From: Strongylocentrotus droebachiensis
Taxonomy: Eukaryota > Echinodermata > Echinoidea > Camarodonta > Strongylocentrotidae
Length of the DNA: 64,000 bases
Direction of reading: 5' to 3'
NCBI GenBank assembly: GCA_035222895.1
Contig: JAVYIG010000640.1
Span: 105,001 to 169,000, forward strand
Part shown: positions 12,783 through 24,253 of the stretch, one piece after another
How positions within the stretch are numbered: the first letter of the stretch is position 1
Layout of the letters: every line of letters begins with the position of its first letter
Program-made: the position numbers and the translations under genes
Notes under the pieces: generated by a model
The model's input: only the letters and a program-made list of their open reading frames with translations
Told to the model about the DNA's origin: nothing
Database searches by the model: none

Positions 12783-14256
12783 TAGGGGGGTTTGGGGGGG
12801 GGGGGGGGTTTATACATATAAAAATACCAAAGGGGGGGGTTAACCCCCCAAACCCCCCCCCCCCCCCTGCGTACGCGCCTGGACCACCGCATAGATGATT
12901 ACAGACACACATGCAGGATCATATTATTTCTCAACTCGGAGACAAGGAAACAGTGAATTAAAGTGAACACAATTTGGAATAGGAAAATGATTGGAAGGGA
13001 ACAAAACACAAAATGAAACTGTAACAATTATCAATTGATTACCATAATCGATATGAACAGATGAGCATTATCGTATTATATTCCGCATAGTAACGCTTAA
13101 TTACGTCACACTCATTAGTCCCCATTTTCCCACCCATTTTCCCATTCTACAAGCTTTCGGGTGCTTATAAAAAACGAGTGGTTTCTAATTAAACCACGAT
13201 ATAACCATTAAGTATCATGTTATATTAAATACAAAGCTTACCTCCCCACTCATAGGGCCAGTTTCTGTTCGGGTCCGTTCCTTTGCAGAGTGATGCTGTG
13301 TTTGGTGACCGTGTCTTGCGCCACATACGGTCCTGTGACAATATCAATAAACAAACATAATATGATGGTTTTATTTACGCAGAGTAGCTTCATCAGCATC
13401 CTTTTTTTCTTCAAATAGATAAGAATAAGCAACGAAATGTTGGTTTCTTGAGGGAAAAATGCAACCCCAACCGTTTCTTATCGTCATTCGAAACTCGCGA
13501 AGGGGGAAGAGGAAAGTAGTCCCAGAAATTACTCTCCATAGATTTGTGTACATACCTGCCTTGGAATAGGTCATTGGTCTTAGTTGTTTCCATAATAATA
13601 CATATGCATGTAAATAATATCACTTGGTTATTCATTTCATAGTATTTAAACATTACAAATCTTAATCTGGGCCCCAGTTAAATACATCGGGGTTCTGACA
13701 AATTCATAAATTTGTATTGTAAACTGTACTCGAACAAGTCTTCTCGTCTACACCACAGAGACAAAACTCCTGTCTTTCACCTTGGTCCACGTATGGTGGT
13801 ACCCGTCGACATTCAGAGAAGGGACGATGTACCAGTCGATATTGTCAAACATCCTTTGGACAAGCGGATCCCCTTCTTCATATTCGTCAATAAGCTTCAA
13901 GAAAATGGGGAAGATACAAACATATAGCAGCGTGTTAATTTGTTTATGAAAATTAAGTCGTTACATTTCGATGGTGGTATATCGTAGTTCAATAAGCTGG
14001 CTATTGGAAAACCTCATTGGTTTCACCATTATAATGCAAAGGAGCAGAAGACCCTTACTTTTATAAATAGCTTCTCTGGCTACGTAATAAATTCATCATA
14101 TATCATGATTATCCAACTCTCCCCTCTCCCTCTCTCTCTCTTTTCCTTAGCTCTCTGATCTGTTTTATTTTTCTTTATCTCTCGCCATCTCTGTCGATTC
14201 TCCTTCTCTCACCCTCTCTGGTTATCTTTCTCCTTCTCCCTCTATCCCTCTCCCCT

Positions 14257-14331
<75 letters not shown>

Positions 14332-14369
14332 GTCTGTGTCTGTGTGTCTCTCTCTCTTTTTATATGTAT

Positions 14370-14408
<39 letters not shown>

Positions 14409-14486
14409 GCGCTCTCTCTGAACCTTTTGACTGAATCCCATGACAGAAGCTGTTGAGATCCATTCTCTATCATGTATAGCATCCTA

Positions 14487-14532
<46 letters not shown>

Positions 14533-17500
14533 AACCCCTCTCTTTCTCTCCCTCCCCCTCTCTCTCTCTCTCACCTTCTCTCTTCCTCTCCCACTCTTTA
14601 TCTACCTTTTGAGTGAATCCCATGACAGTTGCTGGTGAGACCCATTCTCGAGCGTGAATACCGCCCTCAAACCAGACAGCTGGAGGGTTTGTTGATTGGC
14701 TTCCAGCTCCTCGAATCTATATTTGGAGGGAGACCAGAGGTTAAGAAAGTGAACGAATCTCAAAATAGGCACATGAGTAGGTATATAGCTGATACAGGCT
14801 TCTTGGATATTGATATTTTTCATCTTTAAAGATAAACTTGAGTTCTGGTAAAAAAAAAGAAAATTAATTCTCACAGAATCAAACGAAACTTACACTGAAT
14901 GTTCAAGATTACAAATAAATGACATGTGCCAAACAATTTTGGAAGAAAATGTATACTGGCTGAGTAATGAGCATAGAAAGACAAGGAAATCAAGGTAGTA
15001 CCAGCCCCGACACCATGTGTGTTGTCCCATATATAGCTTTATGTGTACAGTGCTTGTTACTTTACCAAGACTCGGTCAAATTTATTATGATTTTGATGAC
15101 TCCAGAACCTTGCAGTGCACACCAATACTTACATGCTACATGATCAACTGTTTCTGATCCTTTCCACACCTTTTCTTTCACAATGCAATCGCATTACCAG
15201 TACTAAAGTTTATCTTTAAGTTTAATCATTTTGAAAACGGTCAGCTTTGCATATTTCCAACCTCTATTTTCTCTTCTCATATATATGTAAATATCATTGT
15301 ATAAAATGAAGTAGGTAAATACAAAATCAAATCAACTTATCAATCAAATCAAATTTTCATCTCATCATCACTATTATCATCATCATCAACAACAACATCA
15401 TCATTACCTTATCATCATTTTCATCTTTTCCTCCTCCTCCTCCTCCTCCTCCTCACCATCATCATCATCAACATTATCACCACTATCATCATCATCATCA
15501 TCATCATCATCATTATAATCAACATTATCACCACCACTATCATCATCATCATCCTCAACAACAGCATCAGCATCGTCAACATCTTCACAATCAACATTAC
15601 CATCATCATCAACACCATCAACATCATGACTGTCATCGTATGTTTTCTTTCTGGTCACATCGCGGTACGTTGCCCCTTGCCTCCCGTTTAGCTACGCCCT
15701 TGTTGAAACTCATGTTACCTTTATTCCTTTGATGGTTCTTCCTTCGTAGGAGTTTCCGAGCAGGAATGAAGAAATCTGCAGGGTCGCGCTGTATTTATCT
15801 ACCATGTAATCAACCCACTCCTGGATCTGATCAGATAAATAAAAAATGACATGGGGGAAATATCTCTTAAAGGTACTATGTCCCATTTTCAGGCCCCCAA
15901 AAAATGAAAAGATTAAATTCCAACGGCATTTGAAAGATAATACTAATTTAGAACTTCCCTAAAAAAAAAAAGGGGGGGGGGGAGCTTTAAAATGTCTTTA
16001 AGTGGGAAAATAACGACTATTAGTTGTCGAATCGACTTAAGAGCTATAGAGCCAGTAAGTAATAGTCTGATTCTTCAGACCATTGTACCGAATGGCCGTA
16101 CGTTTTATGCTGCGCAAAGATTCATTCAGTTTAATTTTGGCCATTACAGGAAGTGGGTTATTGATGTAGGCAAATGCTCACTGTACCAAAGAAGAAAAAA
16201 AAGCCAGTCAGTCATTCAATAGTGTCTGACAGTGAAGTCTAGCAAGTAATTGGGTTTCCTTGCATAATTTGAATATTAGGACACTGCTAACGTTTAAGTT
16301 TTAAATTAGGACATACATGACATATTCATAATTCCTGCACAGTTCTACAGAATTTGATGTTGACTGCAAAAGGGACATAGTATCTTTAAAGGCATCGTTT
16401 AACAATGTTAAATCTGAGTTACACGGCCCTACGTGTTATCAGTGTATGTGATATTGTGTAATATTGAAGCCCTAACAAAAAACTGCGCTTCAAAATGATC
16501 AAGAAGTGCCTCAATAAAGTAAATATCTTTGAGTGACCGGTTTTACCATACTCGTTTTTCCCGATAGCCTGTAGTGTTATGAAAACGCAATATTTGATTT
16601 CGAATTCCAATCATAAATATCTTGATAATCAGATAGGCAATCGGCTTGTAAAGGTCATGGGGTTCCTGACTGACCTAAAGGTTTATAATTATCATTGCAG
16701 CATGAGCTAAATCCAGGATTTTGTTTCAGAATCTAAGACAAAGACAAAACCCAATCCCTTTAAGACTTATACCAAACACATTTTGCTGTACTCCACAATT
16801 TTTTCTGAGAAGCATCATCCGCCCAACGAAGAAGAGGGTTATCACATCATTGCGGATGCTATGTTATTACAATCTTTCTTCTGACAAGAAATCACCCTCC
16901 AAAATGGTAATTATATTTTGAGGTGCGTTTCACTCAAAGTTCTCTGACAATAAAAGTTTTTTTTTTAAAGCGAATTTGCTTTTGACAAAGTAAAACACAA
17001 AAACTCGTGGGGCAAATTTGATAGTATGCGCAAGGCCATTTCAGCCCATGGAAGACGATATAGCTATGTAGCCAAATGATGAAAATTGCCATTATTCCAA
17101 CTTCAGTAATTTTTCATGGAAAAAAATGTACTTCAAACCCACTTTATGAGACCATAAAGAGAACGCAGTGCTTTATGACCTGAAAATTCTTTCGTAATAA
17201 AAAAAAAAAAAAAATTCTGGCACATTTTTGTTGTTGACATTTTCACATGTTTGAAGAAACTATCAATCCTGTATCATTACTGTTTGGTATGATGATCATG
17301 AAAAAAAGGTTTCAGTAATAATCATTTACCATAATAACTTATATACAACTAGTTATATAACGCAATTACATTTATTCTAAAAAATCATTAAAAGGCTCTT
17401 GCATCAATCTATACCGCACATATCATCAAACGATATATGTTCAGATAATTTGTTTTACCTCGTCATAAGTGTGATAAACATTGTAGTCAAAGTTGGCTAA

Positions 17501-20365
17501 ACGTGTACCAATGGACTGCTCTCCTTCTTGCCTCGCAAGAATCTCAGCCATTTGATTGGACACCAGTGTGTTGACGTCATCAATCATAATGTCAATGTCC
17601 AACTTCTCCTGCTTCAGGAGCATGCGTAGAGTGTCCTGACTGTTGGGTTGTACCATTACGTCGACAGGGTGGCCGGGAATTCTTGTAACGCCGGTCCAAA
17701 AGTCAAACTGTAAGTTTAAGAGGAAAAATAAGAAAGATAGGTAGAGAGAAAGAAAGAAAGACATAAGGGAAGATAATAGTTATAATGATAATGATAGTAG
17801 CAATAATGATAATAAGAAGAAGAATAGGAGGAGGAGGAGAAGAAATTACCATCATGGAGCTGAGAAGGGGGGCATTCTAATCCCGGATTTGAATACAGAT
17901 TTATAACTTTTTCCGAATTCGATAGTTTGGATTAACCTCAGTCTGGCTGCCAAATCGACTCCAGACTGACTTCAAACCAACCGAATTTACGTCCTCGGGC
18001 ATGGGCAAATTTTATATTTTCCCATAATAACATTTTCAGTCATACATTCACCCTAAATACAACAATTGGAAATATGTTGTGTACATTTCCTGTATGAAAC
18101 AAGTCTATTCCGTCATCAACAACTAAGAAAATGAAAGTTTATGAAATGTTCTGTACAAAGCAAACTTGAGAGGAGCTCGCAAGATACGTCACAGTGTTCC
18201 TAATTTATGTGTACTAACTGAACAACTTCAGCAATTCATTTCTTTCCTATTTTTAGTCGGATATTACTCACACTTTCATCAGTATTTTTCTACAATTTTT
18301 CTGCTTTTATCAAAACCAAGATAATATAAGAGTGTAATTCCCCTTTAAATGAGTACGTGTCATTACTAGGATAACAAATAATTGCTAATGATTATTATAA
18401 ACCAATTAAATAAGTAAATTATTACCAGCTCCCAAAATGAAATGAGGTCGTATAGGGTTAACAAACTCTGTTTATCTCTAAGCAAGCAAATATTATTCTA
18501 CCATTCCCGGTCCAGATGGCATATTTCACAAGAAACCGTTGAAACAAGATAATAATAGTTATCTAATTAATAATCATGTTTATATCAATTGCCTTTACAT
18601 CATATTAATATATTTTTTTGATAATCATGTTTTCGTTGTTGAAGTTTCTTCTGTTCATATCCAAAGAAGATGTACAAATACAGTATAGATATACATTTTT
18701 TTTCTTCAAATACAAATCGATTTTATGCTAAAAAATAATTTAAAAAATATACTTTAAACGAAATTCTCTTGAAATTGTTATGACATGCTTTATACGATGA
18801 TGTTATAGGATTGACGAAAGATAACAACAAATAATACATTTCATCTGAAAATTCCTGGTTGTAAAATTACTATTGAACACTATTTAGATTATAAATTGAA
18901 ATTAAAAGAAACCTAGCTTGATGAGTCTCCTAAGAAGCAATGCTTATACTTCATTGAAGCTTGGTATACAAACGTTAAATAAATATTGCGAGTGAACGAA
19001 GCGAACGAGTCAACAAATGACACACTTGTTATCATGGCAAAAATGTTATTTTGTCATCAATACATACGAGATAAAATGTGTACATTATATAGTCGGTCAT
19101 TTTATTGCCAGGAATCATCCTGGTTTATTAATGTTGCTCTAAAGTGAAGCGGGCGTTGGAAAAAAACACACACCACACTGTGATATAAATTTCATTTTGA
19201 TTTAAAAACGCACTGGATAAGATTATTTTGAGGCACCTTGCTGCCCGAATTCTGATGATATTGACGATATGCGGGCAGCAGGTGCCTGAATATCTTCATT
19301 TCGATATAATTACGAGAGTATTCATGCAACTCGCTGCCATTCCTATTTCTAATTGTTCCGAGGGGGTGGGGCGAGCGAGGAAAAAAGAAATTGAATTTCA
19401 TTACTATATTTCAAAATGTTATTTTCCCAAAAGATATCCAGAGTGATATAATTATCTAGGCATCTTGCTGTTTCCGATACTTCGTTTTCATGAAGTTCAC
19501 GTTATTGCAGAATATATATAACTGAACTTCTCTAGCTGTACCCCTAGCGATGCCTTGCTGTACCCCAGCTAGTGTGCTGGGGTACGCCCCCTTTAATACA
19601 TATCCAGGGAAGAGACGAGACTTTAGCCCCCCCCCCCGACAAAATCGGGCCCATTCACTTCTTTCTTTTTATTTCCTGCATCACCCGCGTATTGATATCA
19701 ATAAAAAAACCATTTGCATTACTCACCTCTTCGCCCATATTTTCTTCGATATAACTCAGCCATTTCATTTGATTCTCCGTGGTTGGTTTAATCCTCCAGA
19801 CTTGGTACCTGTTTGTCAAAATTCAACCAAGTGAGTATGATCCCATCGCCGTGAAATTGATGAATATTAGTTTGTTGATTAAATTATATTTCTTACATCA
19901 ATGACTCATATGACATTGTTGATAACTACGTTAAATATATCGCGTTTATGTTATCCATATCAAGTCTCAGTTAGGTTGTCAGATACCAACACTTGTTTTC
20001 CTTCTTCTCCTCTTTTCATCTGATTGTTCTTGTTCTTCTTGTTCTTGTTCTCGTTCTTCTTGTTCTTGTTCTTTTTTCCCTTGTTCTCCTTCCTCCTATT
20101 CTTCTTCTTCTTCTTCTTCTTCTTCTTCTTCTTTTTCTTCTTCTTCTTCGTCTTCTCCTTCTTCTTGTTCTTCTTCTTCTTCTTCTCTCTTGAAATAATT
20201 TTCCTAAACTTATGCTATAATATTTGACCTATGCAAAAAGGAGACAAAGTATGTATAAACAATTATGTGATTAAATAATCAAAATTATTCGTTTTCTCAC
20301 CCCTCATATTTCGCCGAGGCGAAGCACACGAAGGAAACGAGTAGAACAGGTATAAGAGCTCTCAT
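7529..20365 (-). CDS. CP-B: complete M14 zinc procarboxypeptidase, predicted acidic-residue specificity
   Basis: Secreted procarboxypeptidase of CPA/CPB type. Ten minus-strand exons: 20301-20365, 19727-19808, 17459-17707, 15719-15826, 14606-14716, 13781-13894, 13242-13332, 9926-10143, 9222-9306, 7529-7755. They total 1350 nt (449 residues plus stop) with consistent phases 2,0,0,0,0,0,1,0,1. A signal peptide ([12 protein letters not shown]) precedes an activation peptide that probably ends at GTR before [12 protein letters not shown]. Zinc ligands are His189, Glu192 (HAREW) and His321 (FIDWHSYSQ). Substrate Arg residues lie in DRMWRKTRS and Asn265-Arg266 in NRNW; Tyr375 and Glu409 ([13 protein letters not shown]) match Tyr248 and Glu270. 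The conserved disulfide cysteines are present. The residue equivalent to CPA 255 is Lys382, not Ile (CPA) or Asp (CPB), which predicts C-terminal Glu/Asp preference. About 12 extra residues lie between this position and Glu409. Confidence 0.93.
7756..9221. other. CP-B intron 9
   Basis: AT-rich intron DNA between the last two CP-B exons. No exon, structured element or clear inverted repeat was recognised. Confidence 0.5.
9595..9895. repeat. Degenerate pentamer satellite-like repeat (GAATT/GAACT/GAATC type)
   Basis: About 300 bp of imperfect five-base units such as TGAAT, TGAAC, CGAAT and TGGAA, lying in CP-B intron 8 close to the exon at 9926. A shorter purer (TTGAA)n run is at 6373-6400. The units are too diverged to be a young microsatellite. 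Confidence 0.7.
10175..10353. mobile_element. TTAA-type MITE, family B
   Basis: A 179-bp element flanked by TTAA at 10171-10174 and 10354-10357. The reversed right end AAGCCCCACTGCACC pairs loosely with the left end AGGTCGTTTGTACTAG. The sequence is the reverse-orientation relative of 44837-45024. Non-coding, inside CP-B intron 7. Confidence 0.6.
10469..10853. mobile_element. TTAA-type MITE, family C
   Basis: A 385-bp element flanked by TTAA on both sides. The ends are AGATGAAGTTGAGTTCTGG and, reversed, AGAGAAGGTTGAGTTCTGG. The interior matches the copies at 14830-15215, 29718-30104, 42908-43291 and 46124-46490, mostly in the opposite orientation. It has no transposase. Its short open frames are incidental. 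Confidence 0.75.
11103..12136. mobile_element. Long inverted-repeat element with CAGGGGGCC ends
   Basis: The 1034-bp segment begins CAGGGGGCCGTTTCTCGAAA and ends with its reverse complement. Weaker inverted similarity continues inward for about 100 bp, for example GTTTCACGAAGCC against GTTTCACAAAGCC. No convincing target duplication was found. The superfamily is undecided: the CAGGG ends resemble hAT. No transposase. It lies in CP-B intron 7. Confidence 0.65.
12280..12560. repeat. CpG-rich segment with many ACGTACGG-like inverted motifs
   Basis: The stretch repeats short self-complementary motifs (CGTACGG, GTACGTGC, ACAACGTACGG) in both orientations. This is the style of non-autonomous element interiors such as 60717-61160. 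The element ends were not identified. Confidence 0.4.
12560..12885. repeat. Extreme homopolymer block (T, A, G and C runs)
   Basis: A run of about 30 T is joined by AATAATT to about 30 A, followed by more than 40 G, G-runs broken by TTTA or TTT, and then a C-run palindromic to them. It ends at TGCGTACGCGCCTG, which looks like a hAT-type terminus. Lengths in such tracts are unreliable in assemblies. Confidence 0.6.
14105..14605. repeat. (CT)n microsatellite block next to CP-B exon 5
   Basis: About 500 bp of CT-rich dinucleotide repeat with interruptions ends immediately 3' of the zinc-ligand exon at 14606. A similar but shorter CT tract lies at the same place in CP-A (1600-1660), so the tract predates the duplication. 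A partial copy of the exon edge (CCTTTTGACTGAATCCCATG) is present near 14430-14460. Confidence 0.7.
14830..15215. mobile_element. TTAA-type MITE, family C
   Basis: A 386-bp element with TTAA on both sides. The ends are AGATAAACTTGAGTTCTGG and, reversed, AGATAAACTTTAGTACTGG. It belongs to the same family as 10469-10853 but is more diverged from the lectin-array copies. Located in CP-B intron 4. Confidence 0.75.
15355..15625. repeat. (CAT)n / (ATC)n trinucleotide microsatellite
   Basis: Imperfect CAT/ATC repeats with TCC runs, about 270 bp, in the intron upstream of the exon ending at 15719. The open frames encoding Asp or Met strings are composition artefacts. Confidence 0.75.
15871..16385. 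mobile_element. TTAA-type MITE, family D
   Basis: A 515-bp element with ends AGGTACTATGTCCCATTTTC and, reversed, AGATACTATGTCCCTTTTGC, flanked by TTAA at 15867-15870 and 16386-16389. The right TTAA is shared with the next element, so the two abut. Non-coding. Confidence 0.75.
16390..16759. mobile_element. TTAA-type MITE, family A, abutting family D
   Basis: A 370-bp element flanked by TTAA at 16386-16389 and 16760-16763. It is an inverted relative of 2004-2371, so related elements sit in introns of both carboxypeptidase genes. The introns are not homologous, so they are independent insertions. Confidence 0.72.
17708..19726. other. CP-B intron 2
   Basis: About 2 kb of AT-rich intron without a recognised exon. 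It contains a sequence GCGAGTGAACGAAGCGAACG near 19000 typical of repeat ends, and two compact hairpins in its 5' part (19231-19288 and 19559-19584). Confidence 0.5.
19231..19288. repeat. Inverted repeat (hairpin)
   Basis: AGGCACCTTGCTGCCCG pairs with CGGGCAGCAGGTGCCT, a 16-bp stem with one bulged T and a loop of about 25 nt. A second, perfect 10-bp stem (GTACCCCAGC/GCTGGGGTAC) is at 19559-19584. They are probably remnants of foldback elements, and no RNA gene is claimed. Confidence 0.55.
19990..20195. repeat. (TTC)n / (TTG)n microsatellite
   Basis: About 200 bp of TTC repeats with TTG interruptions in CP-B intron 1, roughly 100 bp from the signal-peptide exon. Not coding. Confidence 0.75.
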
Positions 20366-20439
20366 ATTGAAGATGCTTGAAGACCCGTAGATGGAGAAGA
20401 TAATGATTACAGATCGAGCAGCCTAGCCTTTTTGTGACA

Positions 20440-20600
20440 TCAGTACGAATATCCGCAGTGACGTAGCCTAAGTAGATCCAGACATTGGGGGTGGATGGGG
20501 AGGAGGAGGGGAGGGGGGGGGGGGGGGGGGGGGTTGAGGGTGTTTATTTTTTCTTTCTCTCTCTCTCCCTATCTCTCTCTCCCCATCTTTCTGTCTCTCC

Positions 20601-20640
<40 letters not shown>

Positions 20641-20665
20641 ATATGTCTTTCTCTATCTCGATTCT
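20440..20665. repeat. G-run and CT microsatellite inserted in the CP-B upstream region
   Basis: The flanks of CP-A and CP-B are similar up to about 75 bp upstream of the CP-B start codon and again from about 20669 (TGTGAATATTGCAATATG). Between them CP-B has about 220 bp of GTAGCC-containing sequence, more than 20 G and a CT repeat that CP-A lacks. This separates any ancestral core promoter from the gene. Confidence 0.6.
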
Positions 20666-21062
20666 AGACCTGTGAATATTGCAATATGTTACACTATTAA
20701 TAAAGATAACTTGACCATGTTATCATATGTTAACAGATATAATGCTATCTTGTCAAATGATAATTGCAAGTCAGGTCGTATACTTATTATGTGGGGACAT
20801 TATGACTGTAGGATCTTATCCGTTTTTAATGTGGTGTACTGCTAATACCTACCAAATTTTGAATGTTTCAAAAACTTTTCAGAAACGAATCCTAAACCCC
20901 ATTTAAGAATTGATATAACTTCATATGATTTCAATTTATTTCTAGTTACTCTTTTTAAGCTGCTAAAGAACAAAATTATAGAAGTTACTTGCCCTCCGAC
21001 CGAAATGCATTCTAACATTTCACATGCCCATTACCAATGCTTGCTTAAAGGCTAATTACTAA

Positions 21063-21099
21063 ATACTATTACTTCCTCTACTACTTTTACTGCTGCTGT

Positions 21100-21162
<63 letters not shown>

Positions 21163-21250
21163 CTCTACTTCTACTACTTCTACTACTACTACTCCATCCC
21201 AGTATAGCTTCCTGAGTGAGCTGCCAAAGGGATTACCCAACCAAGTACCA

Positions 21251-21321
<71 letters not shown>

Positions 21322-21326
21322 TACTT

Positions 21327-21419
<93 letters not shown>

Positions 21420-21420
21420 A
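21063..21420. repeat. (TAC)n microsatellite at start of lectin unit 1
   Basis: About 350 bp of TAC repeats broken by unique sequence at 21192-21250. Homologous shorter (TAC)n tracts begin at the same boundary in the other units (33420, 33861, 46979), each preceded by a fragment of the mariner-type MITE. Confidence 0.75.
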
Positions 21421-22498
21421 CGGAGTTGTCTAGTAGTTTTTAGTCCAAAATGCTAATCAGCTTTTCCCGATGCTGGGCTGTATATAACGCGAAGAAGTTC
21501 TCTAATTTCAATTTTATATCCTCACATTCTTTCAGTCTTTATGTAAATCTCTTCCTTTCAAATTCTCTCACTCATTTATACCGCTTATTATTAGTTTTTA
21601 AATACATCTCTTTCCTTTCATTTAAACATTCTCTCACTTTATCATTTTCTTACAATCAGTCATTCTTTATTACTTCCGTTAATATCCACGAAAGCAGAAG
21701 TTTTTTCATGGGTTGAAATCGTTAGTGCTTATGATACATCCACAGGGGCATCAAAATATTTAAAAATTTAAAGAATTACTATCTATCCAATTTTCAAAAT
21801 TTCCCCAAACTTTGCATTGTCTTTAAATCTTCTCTCAATTTCTCTTCTCCACATGTTCTTATGTGATCTTTATCCCTCTTCTTCTTGCTCACACAAACAC
21901 CATTGACAGCAGAATAATTGAAACGATATTAATACACGTCAAACAAACATTTAATCACTAATGCTACTATATCAATGACTTTACAAAACGACTCATCCTG
22001 TAATAGTGGCAACACATATTGTATCAAGTTCGCCTATTTACACGGGCTATACATACATAAATGTTGATAGTAATAGCAATAATAATGATATTAAAAATAA
22101 TGTTAATAATATTGATAATAACAACAATACTGATAATATTAATAATAATGATAATAATGAATGAGACAATTCTTGAGAAGATAAATGGAGTTGAGGTATG
22201 ATTTTAGTGAGGCTTCTATTCATTTGTAAGAGAAACTGTTTTGAAGTTCGACCCAATAAAATCGAACCGGAAAAACAAACAGGTATTGCGAGCGAGCTAT
22301 GAGCAGTTGAGAAATAATTTCAGCCTTTCTATGGATCCACCACTGGGTCAACCCCCCCCCCTTAGCAAAAACTAGTCTAAGAAATCAAAGAATCTTTAAT
22401 AAACATACACTTCAGCCATAGATATTCACAATATATATCTGTTTTCGAGTTTCATTTTTTTGACGTACTGTATAGTATACAAATATACACTGCCTTGA

Positions 22499-22618
22499 GA
22501 GGTTCTGGTTAAAACTATGCGCAAGAGGTGACTCCAATAGTACTATTTGCTGAGGGGCGCAGCCCCGAAGCAAATTGTACTTTTGGAGTCACCTGGCCGT
22601 AGTTTAACCAGTACCTCG
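22499..22618. repeat. 120-bp near-perfect palindrome (foldback), unit 1 only
   Basis: GAGGTTCTGGTTAAAACTA pairs with TAGTTTAACCAGTACCTC, then GGTGACTCCAA with TTGGAGTCACC and ATTTGC with GCAAAT, around a GGGGCGCAGCCCC centre. Units 2 and 3 lack it: unit 3 reads straight through the site near 48945. Confidence 0.75.
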
Positions 22619-22642
22619 AATAGAAGGCATGGTATATTTGTT

Positions 22643-23025
22643 TTATATCCTGCATCAAAAATTTATTTGGACAAAAAAAAAAAACATTTTTGGGAGAAAA
22701 AAAATATTTAGAACAAAACAAAATGTCAATTTTTATCTAAAAAGATTTAAAATATTTTGTTTTCATTAAATTAGGATTTGAAAAAAAATTTGATTCAATT
22801 AAAAAAAAAGTCATCTCCCAAATAGTAAACCAAAATAGTACTCTCATATAAGGATTATAAAGATATAAAGTTGGCTTTTTAGTGCATCTCAAATATGAGG
22901 GTAATTAACTGGGTTTTGGGACAATACTACACAACAGTACTTTCTAAAAATAGGTCAAATATCTCTGGTCATGTGACGAGCTCTCAAACAATCAAAAGCC
23001 AACAAATTTTTGATGCAGGATATAA
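22643..23025. mobile_element. Inverted-repeat element (TTATATCCTGCATC ends), unit 1 only
   Basis: The ends TTATATCCTGCATCAAAAAT and its near-perfect reverse complement bound a 383-bp AT-rich interior. With the adjacent palindrome it makes up a 0.55-kb insertion (about 22479-23026) absent from unit 3. The target duplication is unclear, possibly TA. Non-coding. Confidence 0.65.
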
Positions 23026-23873
23026 TAACTATCATATAAACCGAGCATTTTACTTACCGTAGATTACCTCATATTTCACACCATAACCATTTTTGTTTTA
23101 TCTAAATTTTAAAAGATATAACATTGACCTGCGTCTTTCTTGTTACTTTGCCTTTTCTTGAATCACTTTTATGATATGATGTCATGCATTGTATCGGGCT
23201 TTCATTGTATACTATACCAGTTCGTAGATATGACCCAAAATATGGACAGATCTTTTTACTTATCATGAAGGAGTTCCTTTTCATGCATTCTAGAATAATC
23301 ACTTCCAAAGTCTTCGAGGTGCTTCATGAAACCTTTTATTTGCTGCCCGCTTTTCGTTATTCACTATTATTCTAGTCGTATCTGAAGTATAAGCTCATCA
23401 CTCATTAGATAATAATGTATATATATATATATATATGTAAATGTATATGTATAGGTGTAAAGTACATGTTTACATCTATACAAATTTACTCATAAAACTG
23501 CACTTTTATGTTTTAAGTTTAAACAAAGTCTCTTGGCTAATCGTAATATTATTGAAATGTGAAAAGTACTCCGTCTTTTTAACCACAAAAATTAATATCT
23601 CTGTAATAATCATTTAAGTGCTGTTCATGTGAAAATAAGTGCACGGAACGACCAAAAAAAAAAAAATCGATAATTTCTAAAGCTCCGATAGACTTGTACA
23701 AATGACAAGAGAAAACCTGATTATATATATATTTGTGTGTGTGAGGGGGGGGGGGGGGGAGGGGGAGGGGTTGAGGGAGTGTATTTCGCTTGCCCCCCCC
23801 CCCATCAAGGTGTTTAGATGCAATCATTGGTGCAATCAGCTAGTATGAAAATTGAAAGAAACAAATCAAATTT

Positions 23874-24253
23874 TTATACCCCCACTTTTTTCTCGCAAAT
23901 GTATCTAAATTCATTGGAGCAATCCTCATCATGCCACCCATATGGAGTATGAAAAAAAATTACAAAACAGTTTAAATTATCATTGAACGAATCGGAGACA
24001 AAATTGTTGAATGTAAGATTAGATCCGTCTAGCCACCTTGCCTCACTGAGACCTGAGCCGGTCAGCCCGATCCAGTAGGATTTACTGTCACCGGCCCCTA
24101 CGATGAATTCATGTTCCTTTCGCGACTCGATGAAGACCAAATGGGATCCGTATTGGGAACAAGCTGATACCGCGGAAGCATGATTCATCTCGCAAGTGCT
24201 GAAATTGTAGGACGACCCTTGGTATTCATGTTCCACCGAGGGAGATGAGCACG
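23874..24253 (-). CDS. C-type lectin domain exon, gene 1
   Basis: Single exon of 126 residues. It has the hallmark Cys residues (SAVSACSQYGSHL, NCFVI, DEDC, YICEKK), the WIGL core and a WHD version of the WND motif. No EPN or QPD triplet is present, so the usual calcium-dependent sugar-binding rules do not apply and the ligand is unknown. Two N-glycosylation sequons (NFS and NLT) are visible. The true 5' end is set by a TTTTTTAG acceptor; an upstream in-frame ATG at 24273-24275 lies in the intron. Confidence 0.9.

Larger units (their letters stand above)
21421..23873. other. 3' flank of lectin gene 1 (unit 1 spacer)
   Basis: Non-coding spacer homologous to 33722-37800 and 47217-49914. It includes the shared blocks around CTTCTTCTTGCTCACACAAA and GATCCACCACTGGGTCAACC. 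It ends in a poly-G stretch (23745-23770) just beyond the lectin stop codon. No exon seen. Confidence 0.65.

Noticed and set aside
14602-14874. 90-residue minus-strand frame over the CP-B zinc exon (and 1665-1853 over that of CP-A)
   Set aside because: It is the wrong frame of a genuine exon. The frame that joins its neighbours reads HAREWVSP.
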